A DNA stretch of 64,000 bases. Source: Nematostella vectensis. Its lineage: Eukaryota; Cnidaria; Anthozoa; Actiniaria; Edwardsiidae. The translations under genes were made by a program, and so were the position numbers. Position 1 is the first letter of the stretch; each line of letters opens with the position of its first letter. Positions 22,206 to 35,100 of the stretch are shown here, one piece after another. The notes below the pieces were generated by a model that had not been told where the DNA came from, did not search any database, and saw only the letters and a program-made list of their open reading frames with translations. The stretch covers positions 12,456,442 through 12,520,441 of the forward strand of contig NC_064045.1 in assembly GCF_932526225.1 (NCBI RefSeq), in the 5' to 3' direction.

Positions 22206-23098
22206 CTTCGTGTTTTTTTTTTTTTGCATGCAAATTTACCATACAAAGAGTCATGTGATTTCTTAGTGCCCTATTGGGGTTGGTTATATTGAATTTGTTT
22301 TAATGTAAACAACAAGAAAGAAATGGCTGACTGGGGATGTTTAGGGGGAAAGTCTAAAACTAGACTTTGTCTTCTGGGACCCCAGGGGTCACAGTCAGCA
22401 GAGGCAAGGGAGAAGGAAGGATGAAAGACAAACGACTGATGCATCACCGGCTATTTACACACATTTTTGTATATCTTGAAGCTTGTACATGGACAACAAA
22501 GACATTCCGGTGCTTGTATGGTCTTCATTTTATTAAGCCTGGATTAGGAGTGTGTTTTACAAAACAAAAGGCCATTTACCAAATTATGGAATTTGACAGC
22601 AAAGCGAGACAGGTTGGAGTTTGTTTACAGTCTTCTTGCAACTTTTTTATTAATTACTTAATTAAAATTACTGACATGCTTAATATTATTACTTTATTAA
22701 TTAATTTTTAATAACTAATTACTGAACTGATGAGAATGAAGAGTTAAGTATTAGACATATTCTTTAACTTTAAATTAAAATTACAGATTTTATAGGCTTT
22801 ATATAGTTCCTGGTGATCATACTTTATCTATGTAAAATCTAAAATATTTGACATGAGGACACTAATGTGATAAGAACAAGGCAGAGCAACAGTTTTAAAC
22901 AGTTTGGAAAAACATTTATCAAAAACTAGTAATTCCTCTAATTGTCAAGTTAAAAAATCTATGTCTGGGGAGCCCTTGATATCAGTGTTATATTTTTATC
23001 TTGAGATAATTGCAAAAGTGGAAATTGAATAAAAAGGGGAATATTTGTTACTAGTTTTCAACCACAACTCCTCTATAACACATACCTAAACTAGCTGT

Positions 23099-25013
23099 TT
23101 AAAGCTCTGTCTTCGCTCTGTCTGAGTCCTTGCTCTGGGTCTTTTTAGATGATTTTTCGTTTCCTTCATCACCATCATCTTCTGGCTCTTGCTCATCAGC
23201 ATCATCCTGCTCATCATCATCATCACTACCACCACCACCCCCCATGGCTTGCTGTTCAGCAATCTAGAAAATAAAAGAAGACTTAGACTGAAAGATGTAT
23301 TGTATGGATCTTAAGTATTAGCTGATGTCAATGGGAGTCCTGTTGTATAAGTGGTTTTGAATGATATAAAAACAAAAAAATAAAACAAGAAAAGTGAAAA
23401 ATTATCTGAAAAAAAAGTATCTGATGTTCTTTGTAAATATGAGCTAGCTAAGATATTTAATGTAGCTAGGTTGCAGTGGGAAAAAGTACCTGCTGCTTTA
23501 TTTGCTCTGCTAATCTGCTGGCTGAGTTTGGGTCATTAATATCGACATTCATCCGTTGGATGCCATCATCTGGCTGCTGCTGTTTTATATTTTGTTTCTT
23601 ATCATTGATGCGCACATCCATTTCCTCTTTCTCTTTCTTGGTCCTGTCAACTCCTTCACAAGCTTTGGTCACCTCATAGCAAATTGTTTTTTCTGGATCA
23701 GGATCTTTTTTTATAAGTACTGACTCAATGTCTTCATCAAATTTATCTGAAATTTTACAACAACAAGAAACTTAGTCACTCCTTACACGCACATAGCCAG
23801 GATTTGCTAGGAGTGGGTCTGCAGTCACGGATATCTTATGATAAAAGTCTAGGAATTGTGATGCTTCAAGAAGTAAAAACCAACTGCTTTTTGGCAACCA
23901 ATGTGCCTACCCCTGCATTTAAAGCAAGACTTTCATAAAACATTTCACCAAGTAACATGCCATATTTTGATGTGCTTCACATGCCCTTCTGGTATAGGCT
24001 AACACCTCTTAGTGTCCATTACACAGTCAACTCTGACTTTATGGGAACGCGTAATTTAGTGTCCGTAATAGAGAGAGTCCAGATACTCTTCATCATTTCT
24101 TTGTACTTAGGTCTTATATTGGATGTATTTATGTCTGTAATATCCAAGGTATCCGGCCACTCGATCTGATTCTTTTGCATGTATTAATTAAAATATACAA
24201 TATAAGGAAGAATAGAGTACAATTAAATGAAAAATCAAATAAGGGACTTGACAGAAAATGAAGAAACAAATTATGAAAAAAAAATGATAGGCATACAAGA
24301 GTGGTATCTTGTAATTGACTCCAACTAGAAAACAATTTTACAACTACCACACACTGATCCTAAATACTTTGAAACAATGCTTTTAATATTTTCATCATCA
24401 CTCAAAAAGAAAGGATTCTAAATTTTTAGAAAATTCAATTGTGATAAAAGGTTTTCACTAACCCATGATGAATTTGCAGCCTTTGATAGTTGTTGGTGGA
24501 GAATAGTCATATGCTCTGAAATTATTAACATTACAAATATCCTCCATGGCCTCAACCACTTTAACCTCCCAAGGATCAGAGGATTTCTTTTGTAGTTTCT
24601 TGGTCAATTCTGTGAACAAAAACAGTACCGTTACACAAGGGGGGACAATGATAATGCAACCACAAAGAAAAAACCTATAACTCACATCAAATGCCTGCTT
24701 ACCTTTAACAGTGGCACTGCAGCATTCACAAAATATTCCTGAGTAGGAAATAAAGGGAGAACAAGTTGGAAACAGAGATTATGATCATGTCTAAACATAT
24801 CTTTTTCCAAAAAAAAAATTTGAATATTTTTCTATTTCATGTTGTTCAAGATATAAGTGAAAATATTTTGTATTTTTGCTTTGAGTTAACTCTATATTAA
24901 TTTTAAGATATTTTACCTTGAGACATGTCTTGTGGCCGATTTGCTGCACAAGATACTAATAGAATATTTGCCAAAGAAGCAACTATCACCAGACAAAATG
25001 TAAACAAATCCAT
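23099..25013 (-). CDS. Saposin/canopy-like ER protein with C-terminal KTEL
   Basis: Five exons join in phase: 25013-24917, 24738-24703, 24609-24463, 23746-23490 and 23263-23099, totalling 233 residues. Residues 1-24 form a signal peptide (MDLFTFCLVIVASLANILLV). A cysteine pattern follows: FCECC, then C in MEDICNV, C in KGCKFIM, C in KTICYEV and C in KACEGV. This spacing, with FDEDIESVL after the GCKFIMD motif, resembles the saposin-B fold of canopy (CNPY) proteins, ER co-chaperones for receptor maturation. The C-terminal third is charged, with poly-G and an acidic SDDDDEQDD tract, and the chain ends RAKTEL, a KDEL-type retrieval variant. The likely location is therefore the ER lumen. An acceptor just before the start codon (ttttttccag) suggests a 5' UTR intron. 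The gene is head-to-head with IFT70. The canopy assignment is by cysteine pattern only. Confidence 0.72.
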
Positions 25014-26151
25014 GTTTCTGGAAAAAAATAGAAAGGTGAAAAAAGAATTAACCAAAGGTCCATAATGATGTAAATGAAATAATGTTACTGTATACTTATT
25101 GATATGTGTACCAGTCAAATAAATTTAAAAAAATAATAAAGGGGCCCCTTTTATATTAATAACCATCCAAGTGGAATGATTTCATTGGCTAAGATTGTAC
25201 AGCCTTATAAACTAGTCTGTATTGTTCAGGAAAATTACCTTTTTTTTCAACAATAATATTTGATCAAAGAACCTGATGATATGGATTTTAATATATATTT
25301 CTTGAAAGAATTATTAAAAACAAACACATTTTGACTTAGGAACTTTATGCAAAAGGAGGTATCATTTGTATTTTGAATAATTGATGACATGTGAAGTTTA
25401 TAGATTATTGTAAAGAAAAATAAAGACTTGAACCTGAAATAATCTAGTTTTTCTGTGATTCCCACTTCATTTTCATATTAAAAAATTAAGTAAGGCCAGA
25501 AAAGGGCACAGGGATAAACTAAATGTTAGGTAATTATCTATTGATCTAATTTTTTTTGTATATTGTTGTCAAACTAACTTCTTGATACAGAAATCATTTT
25601 TCTTGAAACTGGCAAGATGAAAGGAAAAGAAAAACATCTTTTCCTCCTGTTAGAGGGACCATTGAGAAATTTCAAGTAATAGTTTGAGATTAGAAGTTTG
25701 AGTTTTAAAGTAATGACATCTGGCTACTAATGTATCCTCGGTTAAAGTCTCGTCCTCGACACAGTTTCAAAACTTTGATCAATGTAGGCACACGTTAATC
25801 TCAGGATTCACAAATCCCACTGTAAATTAGGCCTACCTTAAACTCTTCTAAACTTAAACTCTTCTAAGCTTAACACGACCCCGTAACAATCGTCTTTGAA
25901 ATTTGTGGCAGGGACCAGTTTACAGATCGAACAATGACCTATTTATTTCATTGAAATGCACAACAGAAATCATCAGGCGTTCCTAGTGTAACCGGGTAAA
26001 CCTGGGAACATATGTGACCGCTGATTCTTATTAACCGCAGGCTCATTGATACGGGGCTTCGAATAAAATTTTGATCAAGAAAAAACTGAGTAAAAATACC
26101 TCGATATTTCTGTTGTTTTCTTAAGGAAAGTCAGCATATTTCTTTATTGAT
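25014..26151. promoter_or_regulatory. Shared upstream region of the canopy-like gene and IFT70
   Basis: The two start codons are 1.1 kb apart and face away from each other, so this segment probably holds both promoters plus the 5' UTR intron of the canopy-like gene. The sequence is AT-rich on the canopy-like side. A candidate RFX-type X-box is listed separately. No coding exon is evident. Confidence 0.5.
25988..26000 (+). promoter_or_regulatory. Candidate RFX X-box upstream of IFT70
   Basis: GTAACC-G-GGTAAA, 164 bp upstream of the IFT70 start codon, matches 11 of 12 half-site positions of the X-box consensus GTNRCC N1-3 RGYAAC; only the last base differs. Ciliary genes, including many IFT genes, are established RFX targets in animals. 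The match is short and could be chance. Confidence 0.4.
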
Positions 26152-29100
26152 ATGGCTACTTTTAATATAAAGGAAGGTGAATACACGACTACAATATATG
26201 GAATGGTAAGGAAGCTTTTTCGTTGCTTTTTCATCGATTTTGTTTTTGTTGACGTCGGTTGCCTGGCGCTAAGAAATCGACAAGACCGTCATAGTATGTT
26301 TTTTTATTAATTACAGCCTTTTTTATTAATTACTTTATATATTTTCCCTAGATCAAAGCTCAGAGATTCAATGAAGCTATTCAGATCCTAAACCATGAAT
26401 TGGGAAATCATCCAAAGGTAGTCCTCTATCGAAGTCATAAGTACATATCTCTGTACATCTAAACAATATCTAACTTGGTACATAAAGTAGAAACTTGCTC
26501 TTAAATTTTAACTGCCCATTACTTGATGAACTTGAAATCCTGAAAAGTGATCGGTCCACACACACACAGAATATGAAGTCTGTACTGTACTATGGCACTT
26601 CTTCTCTGTAATTTTTTTTTTGTGTGCCTCATGAATATCCCTCTAAGATATTATCCTCACTCTCAAGTAGAATATGCATGTGTCCAGTAATAATAGGTAT
26701 AGGTTATGATGCTTGTTACCTGTACTGTAACTCCTTTACAACATAATTTGGTGCTTTGATAAAGAATTGATGAGGATTGCATAGAATTCATTACTTGGTG
26801 CTTTAAATATTGAATTGATAAGGATTAAATAGCATTAATTACATTTTTACATCATAGTTTTTTGTGTTTAATTATCTACAGTCCCGTGCTGCCTTGTCTT
26901 TGCTGGGCTACTGCTATTTCCAGGTGCAGAACTTTGAATCTTCATCTGACTGGTGAGAGAACTTACAGTATTAATTTATTCTTAAACCTGTCTAATGTAT
27001 TTGACACTAAAGCTGTACACCAAAAACTGGAATTCAACTCTGCCAAATTTTCTTCTTTAAGAAGTCTTATAATAAAAACGAAAATTTGGCAGAGTCGAAT
27101 TCCAGTTTTTGGTGTATTGTATTCATTTTTCTGGTTCACGAACACAACTGTTTGGGCTTTTTAATGCTAAAGCTGGGTATAATTAGCTTAAATAACTTAG
27201 GATTTGAGGGAGTTGTTTTATTGGCTGTCTGTCTGTAAAATTATAAATGGCAAGTATATCGTCCAGTATGATATTTTAGACTGCTGCCCTAGGGGAAGGG
27301 GCGCTACTCTCTCCCCCCTGGCTTTGCCCTTGATCTGCATCACCAAAACCTATGGTTTTGTTTGGTTATCATGCTGCAATAAGGAATCTGAACCGAGTTT
27401 ATGCGAAATACTGTCATTGTGTGTTTTTCAGTTATGCACAGTTAATTGAAATTCACCCTGAGGTAGATGAATACAAGTTGTACTATGCACAGGTATTGTG
27501 AAGCTTTTATACTAAAAATGTTATGGTACATTTTGTTTTATGAATATACTATTTTTCACATACTCTGTAAACTGCTGAGAGACCCAGTTGTCTTTGCTTG
27601 TACTCCTACAGATCTCTAGTTCACTTTCACTGTAAAAAAAGAAAGCCCTGGTCCTCTAATGTTGTAGAATTTGCCTCTTGAGTTTATGTTTTCAACATTT
27701 GCTAGCTTGTTATGCTTAAACATTCATCCCTTATCACTAAATATTTTCTTATTTTCTATCTTTATCTTTTATTGCCTTTGCAGTCACTTTTCAAAGCCTG
27801 TCAGTATGCTGAAGCCACTAAAGCTACATTTCAAATAGAGAACCCTACATTCAATTCGAAGGTAAGAACAGATTATCGTTTTTGAATATGGTAATATGAT
27901 GGTGGTGATGGTTTTAATTTTCTGGTGTGAACAACTGTACATTATGTACTTCTATATATAAATACCTTTTAGTTATTCTCGAGCAAGAGCAAGAAAACAT
28001 AACTGTTGGGTTTTCTTGCTTTTGTGTTTGACTGATTCTTAGGTGTATTACACTCTCGCTTGTGTCCTAGTGAGAACCAACCTTCATAAGACTATTATTA
28101 GAAAAATAATGCTTTGGGTCACCCTCTATAATATTCTATGATACTCACAATTCATATTCATTTGGATTTTATCAAATTTTTAGGTGCTCAAGTTGCAGGC
28201 AGCCATAAAATATGAGGAAGATGATTTACAAGGAGCAAAGGTAGACTTTTATTTACATTTACTTATTTTCTCCATTGTACAAGGAAGTCTGCTGAAACAA
28301 AACTGTTTCCTGCAAAAAAATATATCTGGCATATTAAAAATACATTAGACTTTAGTTTTTGTGAGTACTGCACTACATCATCTCGCTCTTCCCTTTTAAT
28401 TGTGATCAGAACTATTTTGCATTGATGATACTGTGAATGATTCAAAATTCGGTTCTTGATTTTTGCAGAGCATGGTTGAGCAGTGTTCTAATGAAGACCC
28501 TGACACTGAAGTGAACTTGGGATGTCTGCTTTTCAAGGTTGGTGAACCAAGCTATAACATGACAAAGAGAACCAACAGAGCCGAAAATTTCCTATCCCCC
28601 AAAATAGGGACTTAAAATACCTGAGCCTGAAATATATAACAAAAGAATATCAGGTGAATTTTCCATGAAAATTGAACAGCAAAATTCAACCCCCAAAATT
28701 GGTTTGATTGGGCCATTAGAATGATGTGGACAATGATGAATGACTAAAGCAGAAAAAACTTTTTCTGGAAATAGGAGAAGCAGTACAGTGAAGCTTGTCA
28801 GAAATTCCAAACAGCCATGAACGTTAAGGGTTATCAGCCAGGTAATGTGACATGTAGTTGTGTGTTAAAGAGCCATGATCAGGTGTACCATGTATCCTTG
28901 TTTTCATTAGTTGTTTCTAGAGCTTTTCCTGTAATTTGTCTTCTTGTGGGCTATTTTCCAGATAAAAGGGAGGGGCTGTGTAATTTGAGTGCAAAAGTGA
29001 AGCTTTAGTAAACCTTGGTTTGTTTGTATTTTCATGGAAACTTTGCAAAAATTGTGCATGTCTTACATTATAGCTTTGAGAAGTCAAACATCCTGGTAAA

Positions 29101-32100
29101 GGTAGCTTGGAATCCTAAAATATTTGGTAGAAACTTAAAAGGATAGAAACTTGCTGTAAACAGGCTCCAGTAGCCAAAGCTCTACTGTGTGCTCAAATGC
29201 TACAATTATCTGTAAAATGGCTACAGTAGTTATGTGTATTTTTGGTAGCTGGTTTGTGTCCGAATTACTATTTGGAGTCACATTTCAGAGCCCTGAAACA
29301 GTTCATTGGAGACCCGAACCATCTAAACAGAAATATAGACTGAAACAACCTCATCTAAACAGAAATATAGACTGAACCAACCATCTAAACAGAAATATAG
29401 ACTGAACCAAACATCTAAACAGAAATATAGACTGAACCAACCATCTAAACAAAAAATAGACTGAAACAACTTCTAAACATGTCTCTGTACTTTATTCTCC
29501 AAAATTATTTGAAAGTATATTGTTTGCTGACAAAACGGCTTACAGAGACTTTCACTGATATTGGAATCTGTGGGGCATTCTAATATTTTTCAATATTTTG
29601 TTTTAGATTTGTCATACAACATTGCGCTGTGTTACTACAGTATGAAGCAGTATGCTCCAGCCCTGAAGCACATAGCAGACATCATAGAGAAGGGAATCAG
29701 AGAACACCCAGGTATAACTATGCAATCTTTAAAGCCGCAGTCACCAGTTGACTTCCTGAGGGTCAACCAAAACCTCAACCGACAAGAGACAAAAGAATCT
29801 ATTAGAATCTGTGCTATTTAACAGGCCATCCACTCTAAATTATCAGTCATTACCTCAAAGAAACTTGCAATATACACCCTGCTTTCACAATTATGAAATA
29901 TTTAGCGTTTTCTGTTAAAGATCAATGGAGATTGTTATGTAATCGAACAGATGAAACCTGGTGAATAGCCGCTTTAATAATCTTCACAGGTGACATGTTG
30001 ATGGTGATGTGTTTGGTGCAACTGTAGATGATAATTATTAAAACATTATCAGCTAGCTATATCAATCACGTTACCATCAAATTCATGATGATGATGAGGG
30101 TGAATGTGCTGATGGAAAGGCATGGACAATAAGATAATAATTATAATGATTATTGTAGTGTTGGTGGTAATGGTGTTTGCGACAAATAATGATGGTGATG
30201 ATAAATATCCTGATATAAAGGAATGGACAATAAGATCATGATAATAATTTTGATTATGGTAGTGTTGGTGGTAATGGTGTTTGCAACAATGATTGTGATT
30301 ATAAATTCCCAATATAAAAGAATGGACCATAAGATGATAATAACGATTCTTAATAATGAGAGTGCTTGTGAAGATGACTGTGATGATTTTTATGGCGATA
30401 GTGGATAGTGGTTGGTTCTGGTGATGGTGGTTATGATGTTGCAATGCTAGTTTAGTGGTGATGATGCAAAATTGCAATTCCTTTTCTTCCTTGTAATTGT
30501 CAGAATTGAGTGTTGGCATGACAACAGAGGGTATAGAGGTCAGGAGTGTTGGAAATACCAAGGTTTTACAGCAAACTGCCCTCATTGAGGCCTTCAACCT
30601 TAAAGCGGCTATTGAATATCAGTTGAAAAACTGTAAGTATGTATTTACGGAGCGAGTCACTCAAATTTGCAATCTTTAGTACTTTGAGAAGGGGTGTTAT
30701 TAGAAGGTGTTTCCATTAGACCTGTCATCTAGTATGCACATAAATAGTGTTAGTTACTACTGGCTTCAAACATTTAACAAGGAAACCAAGTACTGAGAAG
30801 GTGTGCTATTAGACCTTTATCGTCATCTAGAGTGCAAAATAGTGTTAGTGACTGGGTTCAAACCTTACCTACAAGGATTCCAGAACATATGTGATGGATA
30901 TGAAAAACTATGATGGATGCCATTGATCCAATAGGCTGTTGCTCATTTTGATTATACACAAAAACTTATAAGTAACTATGTGAAATTGTACTTGTTGTAT
31001 AAGCATTTGCTATTGTTCTTCTCAGATGAAGCCGCACAAGAAGCTTTGACTGACATGCCCCCTCGCGCTGAAGAGGTGAGACCCTTTCCTTGTTCTTTAT
31101 ACTTTATGGCTAGGAAGGGATAATTTGCTATAGAATCCTACGGTACTATCATCCTATAAATTTTAAATGTCAGTTGAGAATTTGTTTGTTTGAGCACAGT
31201 AGCTGCATATTCACAGTCTCTTGTTAACTCTTTCTTACCATTTAACCGTGTTTAATGAGTCAGTCGGCTGAGGACTTGTTTGTTTGTAGGAACTTGATGC
31301 TGTGTCACTCCATAATCAAGCTCTGATGAACATGGAGACTGCCCCAACACAGGTAACAACATTCTTAGTTGATTAGCCTCTCAAACAACATCTAAACAAT
31401 TAAACAATGTTTTTTTTCTTGTTAACCCACATTGAGGAAACATAGTTGAGGTCACCATAATGTTTCTGATCTACAGTAAAACAGACCATGGCTCTCGTTG
31501 TTGTGTTGTTAGAGTTAAAAAACATACAGTATTGTAGTGTACCAGATATTTTAAAAAAATTGTGGAAATGTTTGGAAGTGTGATCCCCTACATAAGGACA
31601 CATTAGCACTATGCATATGATGCATTTGGGATACCCAAAATGTCTTAAACAATCTTAAACCAGAATGTTGAAATTCACCAACACTGGCATTCAACTCATT
31701 TTTGTCTATATTTTGTTAATTCTGTTGTTTTATCACTATCATTGGTTATATAATATTTTGCTCTTAATTGTTGTCATCATTGTCATCATTATCGTCTTTG
31801 TCATCATAATCATCATCATCATCAGGGGAAATTTTTCGTTCATCTGCTGTTGCGTCATGATCATCATGATCATTATTTATATTGTATCTTGTTCAACTGT
31901 TGGGTGTCTTTAAGGGCTTTGAGAAGCTGCAGTTCCTGCTACAACAAAACCCATTCCCGCCTGAGACGTTTGGTAATTTACTCCTCCTCTACATTAAATA
32001 CCAGGTATAATATTGGAGAAGAAATGGTGTAATGTACAGATGACCTAGCATTATACATCCCTCTTTTCTGAACATAAGTCGCTAGCTTTCTTATCTGGCA

Positions 32101-35100
32101 GAGACAGGTGACCCAGCATTATAAATCCCTCTATTCTAAACATAAATCGCTAGCTTGCTTATCTGGCAAGACAGGTGACCCAGCATTATAAATCCCTCTA
32201 TTCTAAACATAAATCGCTAGCCATGCTTATCTGGCAAGACAGGTGACCCAGCATTATAAATCCCTCTATTCTAAACATAAATCGCTAGCCATGCTTATCT
32301 GGCAAGACAGGTGACCCAGCATTATAAATCCCTCTATTCTAAACATAAATCGCTAGCCATGCTTATCTGGCAGTGACCTGTCCCTGCCTTGTCTGTTTCT
32401 CCTTTTTTAGCTTATTGCTAGCTATTTTCATCATTGTTCTAACCTTCAACCTCATGAATCTGCCCATTGCCAGAGTTTGAGTTAAAGTTGATGCTTGTTC
32501 TGTTTCTTGTAGTATTATGACTTGGCTGCAGATGTCCTGGCTGAGAATGCTCAACTCACTTACAAATTCCTTCAACCAGTGAGTACTTTTTACTTTTATA
32601 AAATGTATACCTTCCAAAAGCTGGACTATTTATATGTAAAGAATAGTAAGTCCAGCTTTTTGAAGGTATACATTTTATGATTATATGCTTTTTATGCTTA
32701 CTTTCTTGCAGTATATGTACGATTTCCTTGATGCAATGATAACTCAGCAAACATCACCAGAAGAGGTAAATCATGTTATTTTACTACCATCTCATCATTT
32801 TCAGCATTACCATATCATCTTCATCAATAGCATCATTGTTGCCGTCAGCATTGTTTCTGTACCGTCATGCCTCCCCATTATCATCATCAATGATAATGTC
32901 CTCACCATTTTTGCATATCATCACAACTATTCTATGCTAAAGGTGAAAACTTAAAAAATTATGACCTTATTTAATATTTTTTTTTATACTCTAAGGCCTA
33001 TCGCAAGTTTGATGATATGGCCACCAAACAGACTGAAACTTTACGCAAATTAACCAAACTGGTAGGTAGATTTATGAAAATTGACCAAGTTGGCTGGTAG
33101 ATTCTAAATTAGACTGCTTGCAGGCAGTACTTGGATTTATTATAACAGAAAACCTGCTCCGTTCAATGATCGGGTGCCATCTTGTATTTTGAGCAGTGGT
33201 GCAAAAGAAAACAAAAAAGAAAAAAAGAAGAAAAAACAGAACAGGAAGTATTTGGTGCAGATACACGAGGCCCGTACCCAGGATTTTCTTGGGTTGGTGC
33301 GGCATCCGAAAAAGTGGACCTTATTTTTCCGTTGGGGGTTCTCTGATCAAAATCTGACCACCCCTGAAAGAACACAAGGAGAGGGATTTTTTTATGACTT
33401 TGCAGTATCTCCACGGGCCGCTTATTGTCGGATTTGGCTACAAACCAGAGTGATCTAGCTTGTGCTTTATGTTTTTGTCTACAAATGGCACGTCTGTTGA
33501 GAACCGGAAGTGGGCCTTTGGCCGTTGTGGGGGGTGCTTTCTCAACCCCCTGCACCCCCCTGGGTACGGGCCTGTGCACTATTGTCATATCACTGTCTGC
33601 TCATCTGTTTTTAGGTCCAGGAGGCCCGACAAAATCATGACGATGAGTCAGTCAAAAAGGCTGTGAATGAATATGATGAAGCACTTGAAAGGTATAGTGT
33701 ATGATGAAGCACTTGAAACATATTGGCACCTAAGTGTGTAGTGTCGAACACTTGAAAGGTATGGGGACCTTAGTGGTAGTGGAACACTTGAAAAGTATAG
33801 GGACCTTGGTGGATAATGTAACCCTTTGAAGGTATTGGACCTTGGTGTATGATGAAGCACTTGGTATGTAGAAGATATGAAGGTATGGAGACCTTAGTGT
33901 GTAGTAAAGCACTTGAAAGGTATGGAGACCTTAGTGTGTAGTAAAGCACTTGAAGGGTATGGAGACCTTAGTGTGTAGTAAAGCACTTGAAGGGTATGGA
34001 GACCTTAGTGTGTAGTAAAGCACTTGAAGGGTATGGAGACCTTAGTGTGTAGTAAAGCACTTGAAGGGTATGGAGACCTTAGTATGTAGTAAAGCACTTG
34101 AAGGGTATGGAGACCTTAGTGTGTAGTGGATCACTTAAAGGGTATGGCGACCTAAGTGTGTAGTAAATCGCTTGGAAGACATGGAGATCTTAGTGTAAAG
34201 ATGAAGCACACTTGAAAGGTAAGGGGTCTTAGTGTAAGATGAGGCAATTGAAAGCTTATGTTCCCGTTCTCTCGTAGATATATCCCAGTTCTTATGGCAC
34301 AAGCAAAAATTTATTGGGACCTGGAAAACTATGCACAAGTTGAAAAGGTACATAGCCCAATCGCACCTGTTTACAAACCTCAACAAAAAAGAGACAAAAG
34401 AATTAGAACCCGTGCTATTTAACAGGCCATCCGCTTTTAGACTTTTAGAAGATAGCTGGATATTTTCTGTAGCTTTCAGATTTCCGGGAACTGGATTTTC
34501 TGGAAATTCTAGATTTTCAGGCATTCAGTTGGACAATGTTTTTTGACTCCACAGATTTTCAGGAAGTCAGTTGAGTTCTGCAATGAGCATGAAGTATGGA
34601 AACTGAACGTTGCTCATGTACTGTTCATGCAGGTAAGATAATCTTTGTAACACTCATGATTATGGTTCCACTTGTTTATTAACGCCATTTTCACATATTT
34701 GTGATCCAGGAAAATAAGTATAAAGAAGCAGTTGGTTTCTATGAGCCGATAGTCAAGAAACACTATGACAATGTAAGTATTTGTGCGTGTCCTTTTGAGG
34801 CTCATCAGAGAAATAGGCATAAGAGCTTACCCCCCGATTCTTTCTGTTTCTTCCTTCCCTTTCTGCTTGCCGATTTCACACTCGAAGTAATTATCTTACG
34901 TCTTTCTTTTCCGTTCCTGCTTACTTCCCTAGTGAAAATGTGTTGTACAGTTGCGTTGGTTTATTTGAATATTGATATGTCTGATCATTTTGGAAATTAT
35001 TGTTATTTAAAAACATTTTAATGATTTAGCAATAGAATGTTGCTATTTTTATTGTAAAATTTAAGTAGATTCAGTTCACTACTAAAATGAACATCTAATT

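Larger units (their letters stand above)
20257..23098. other. Intergenic region with transposon remnants
   Basis: No supported coding exon in about 2.8 kb. It holds a G/C-bounded repeat of 'atccgccgatccg' words (21,055-21,380), a foldback element (21,909-22,205), and a degenerate end of the TA-flanked MITE near 22,250-22,275. The 114-codon open frame at 22,367 lacks any recognisable domain and has low-complexity AT-rich codons at its end. Confidence 0.55.

Noticed and set aside
22323..22430. Start-like sequence encoding MADWGCLGGKSK
   Set aside because: It recalls the first residues of connexins, but the frame stops after 33 codons, no transmembrane segment follows and no donor fits.
30049..30597. 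182-codon minus frame rich in His, Ile and Asn
   Set aside because: It is antisense to GAT/GTG-rich intronic repeats and to IFT70 exon 10, with no protein-like composition.
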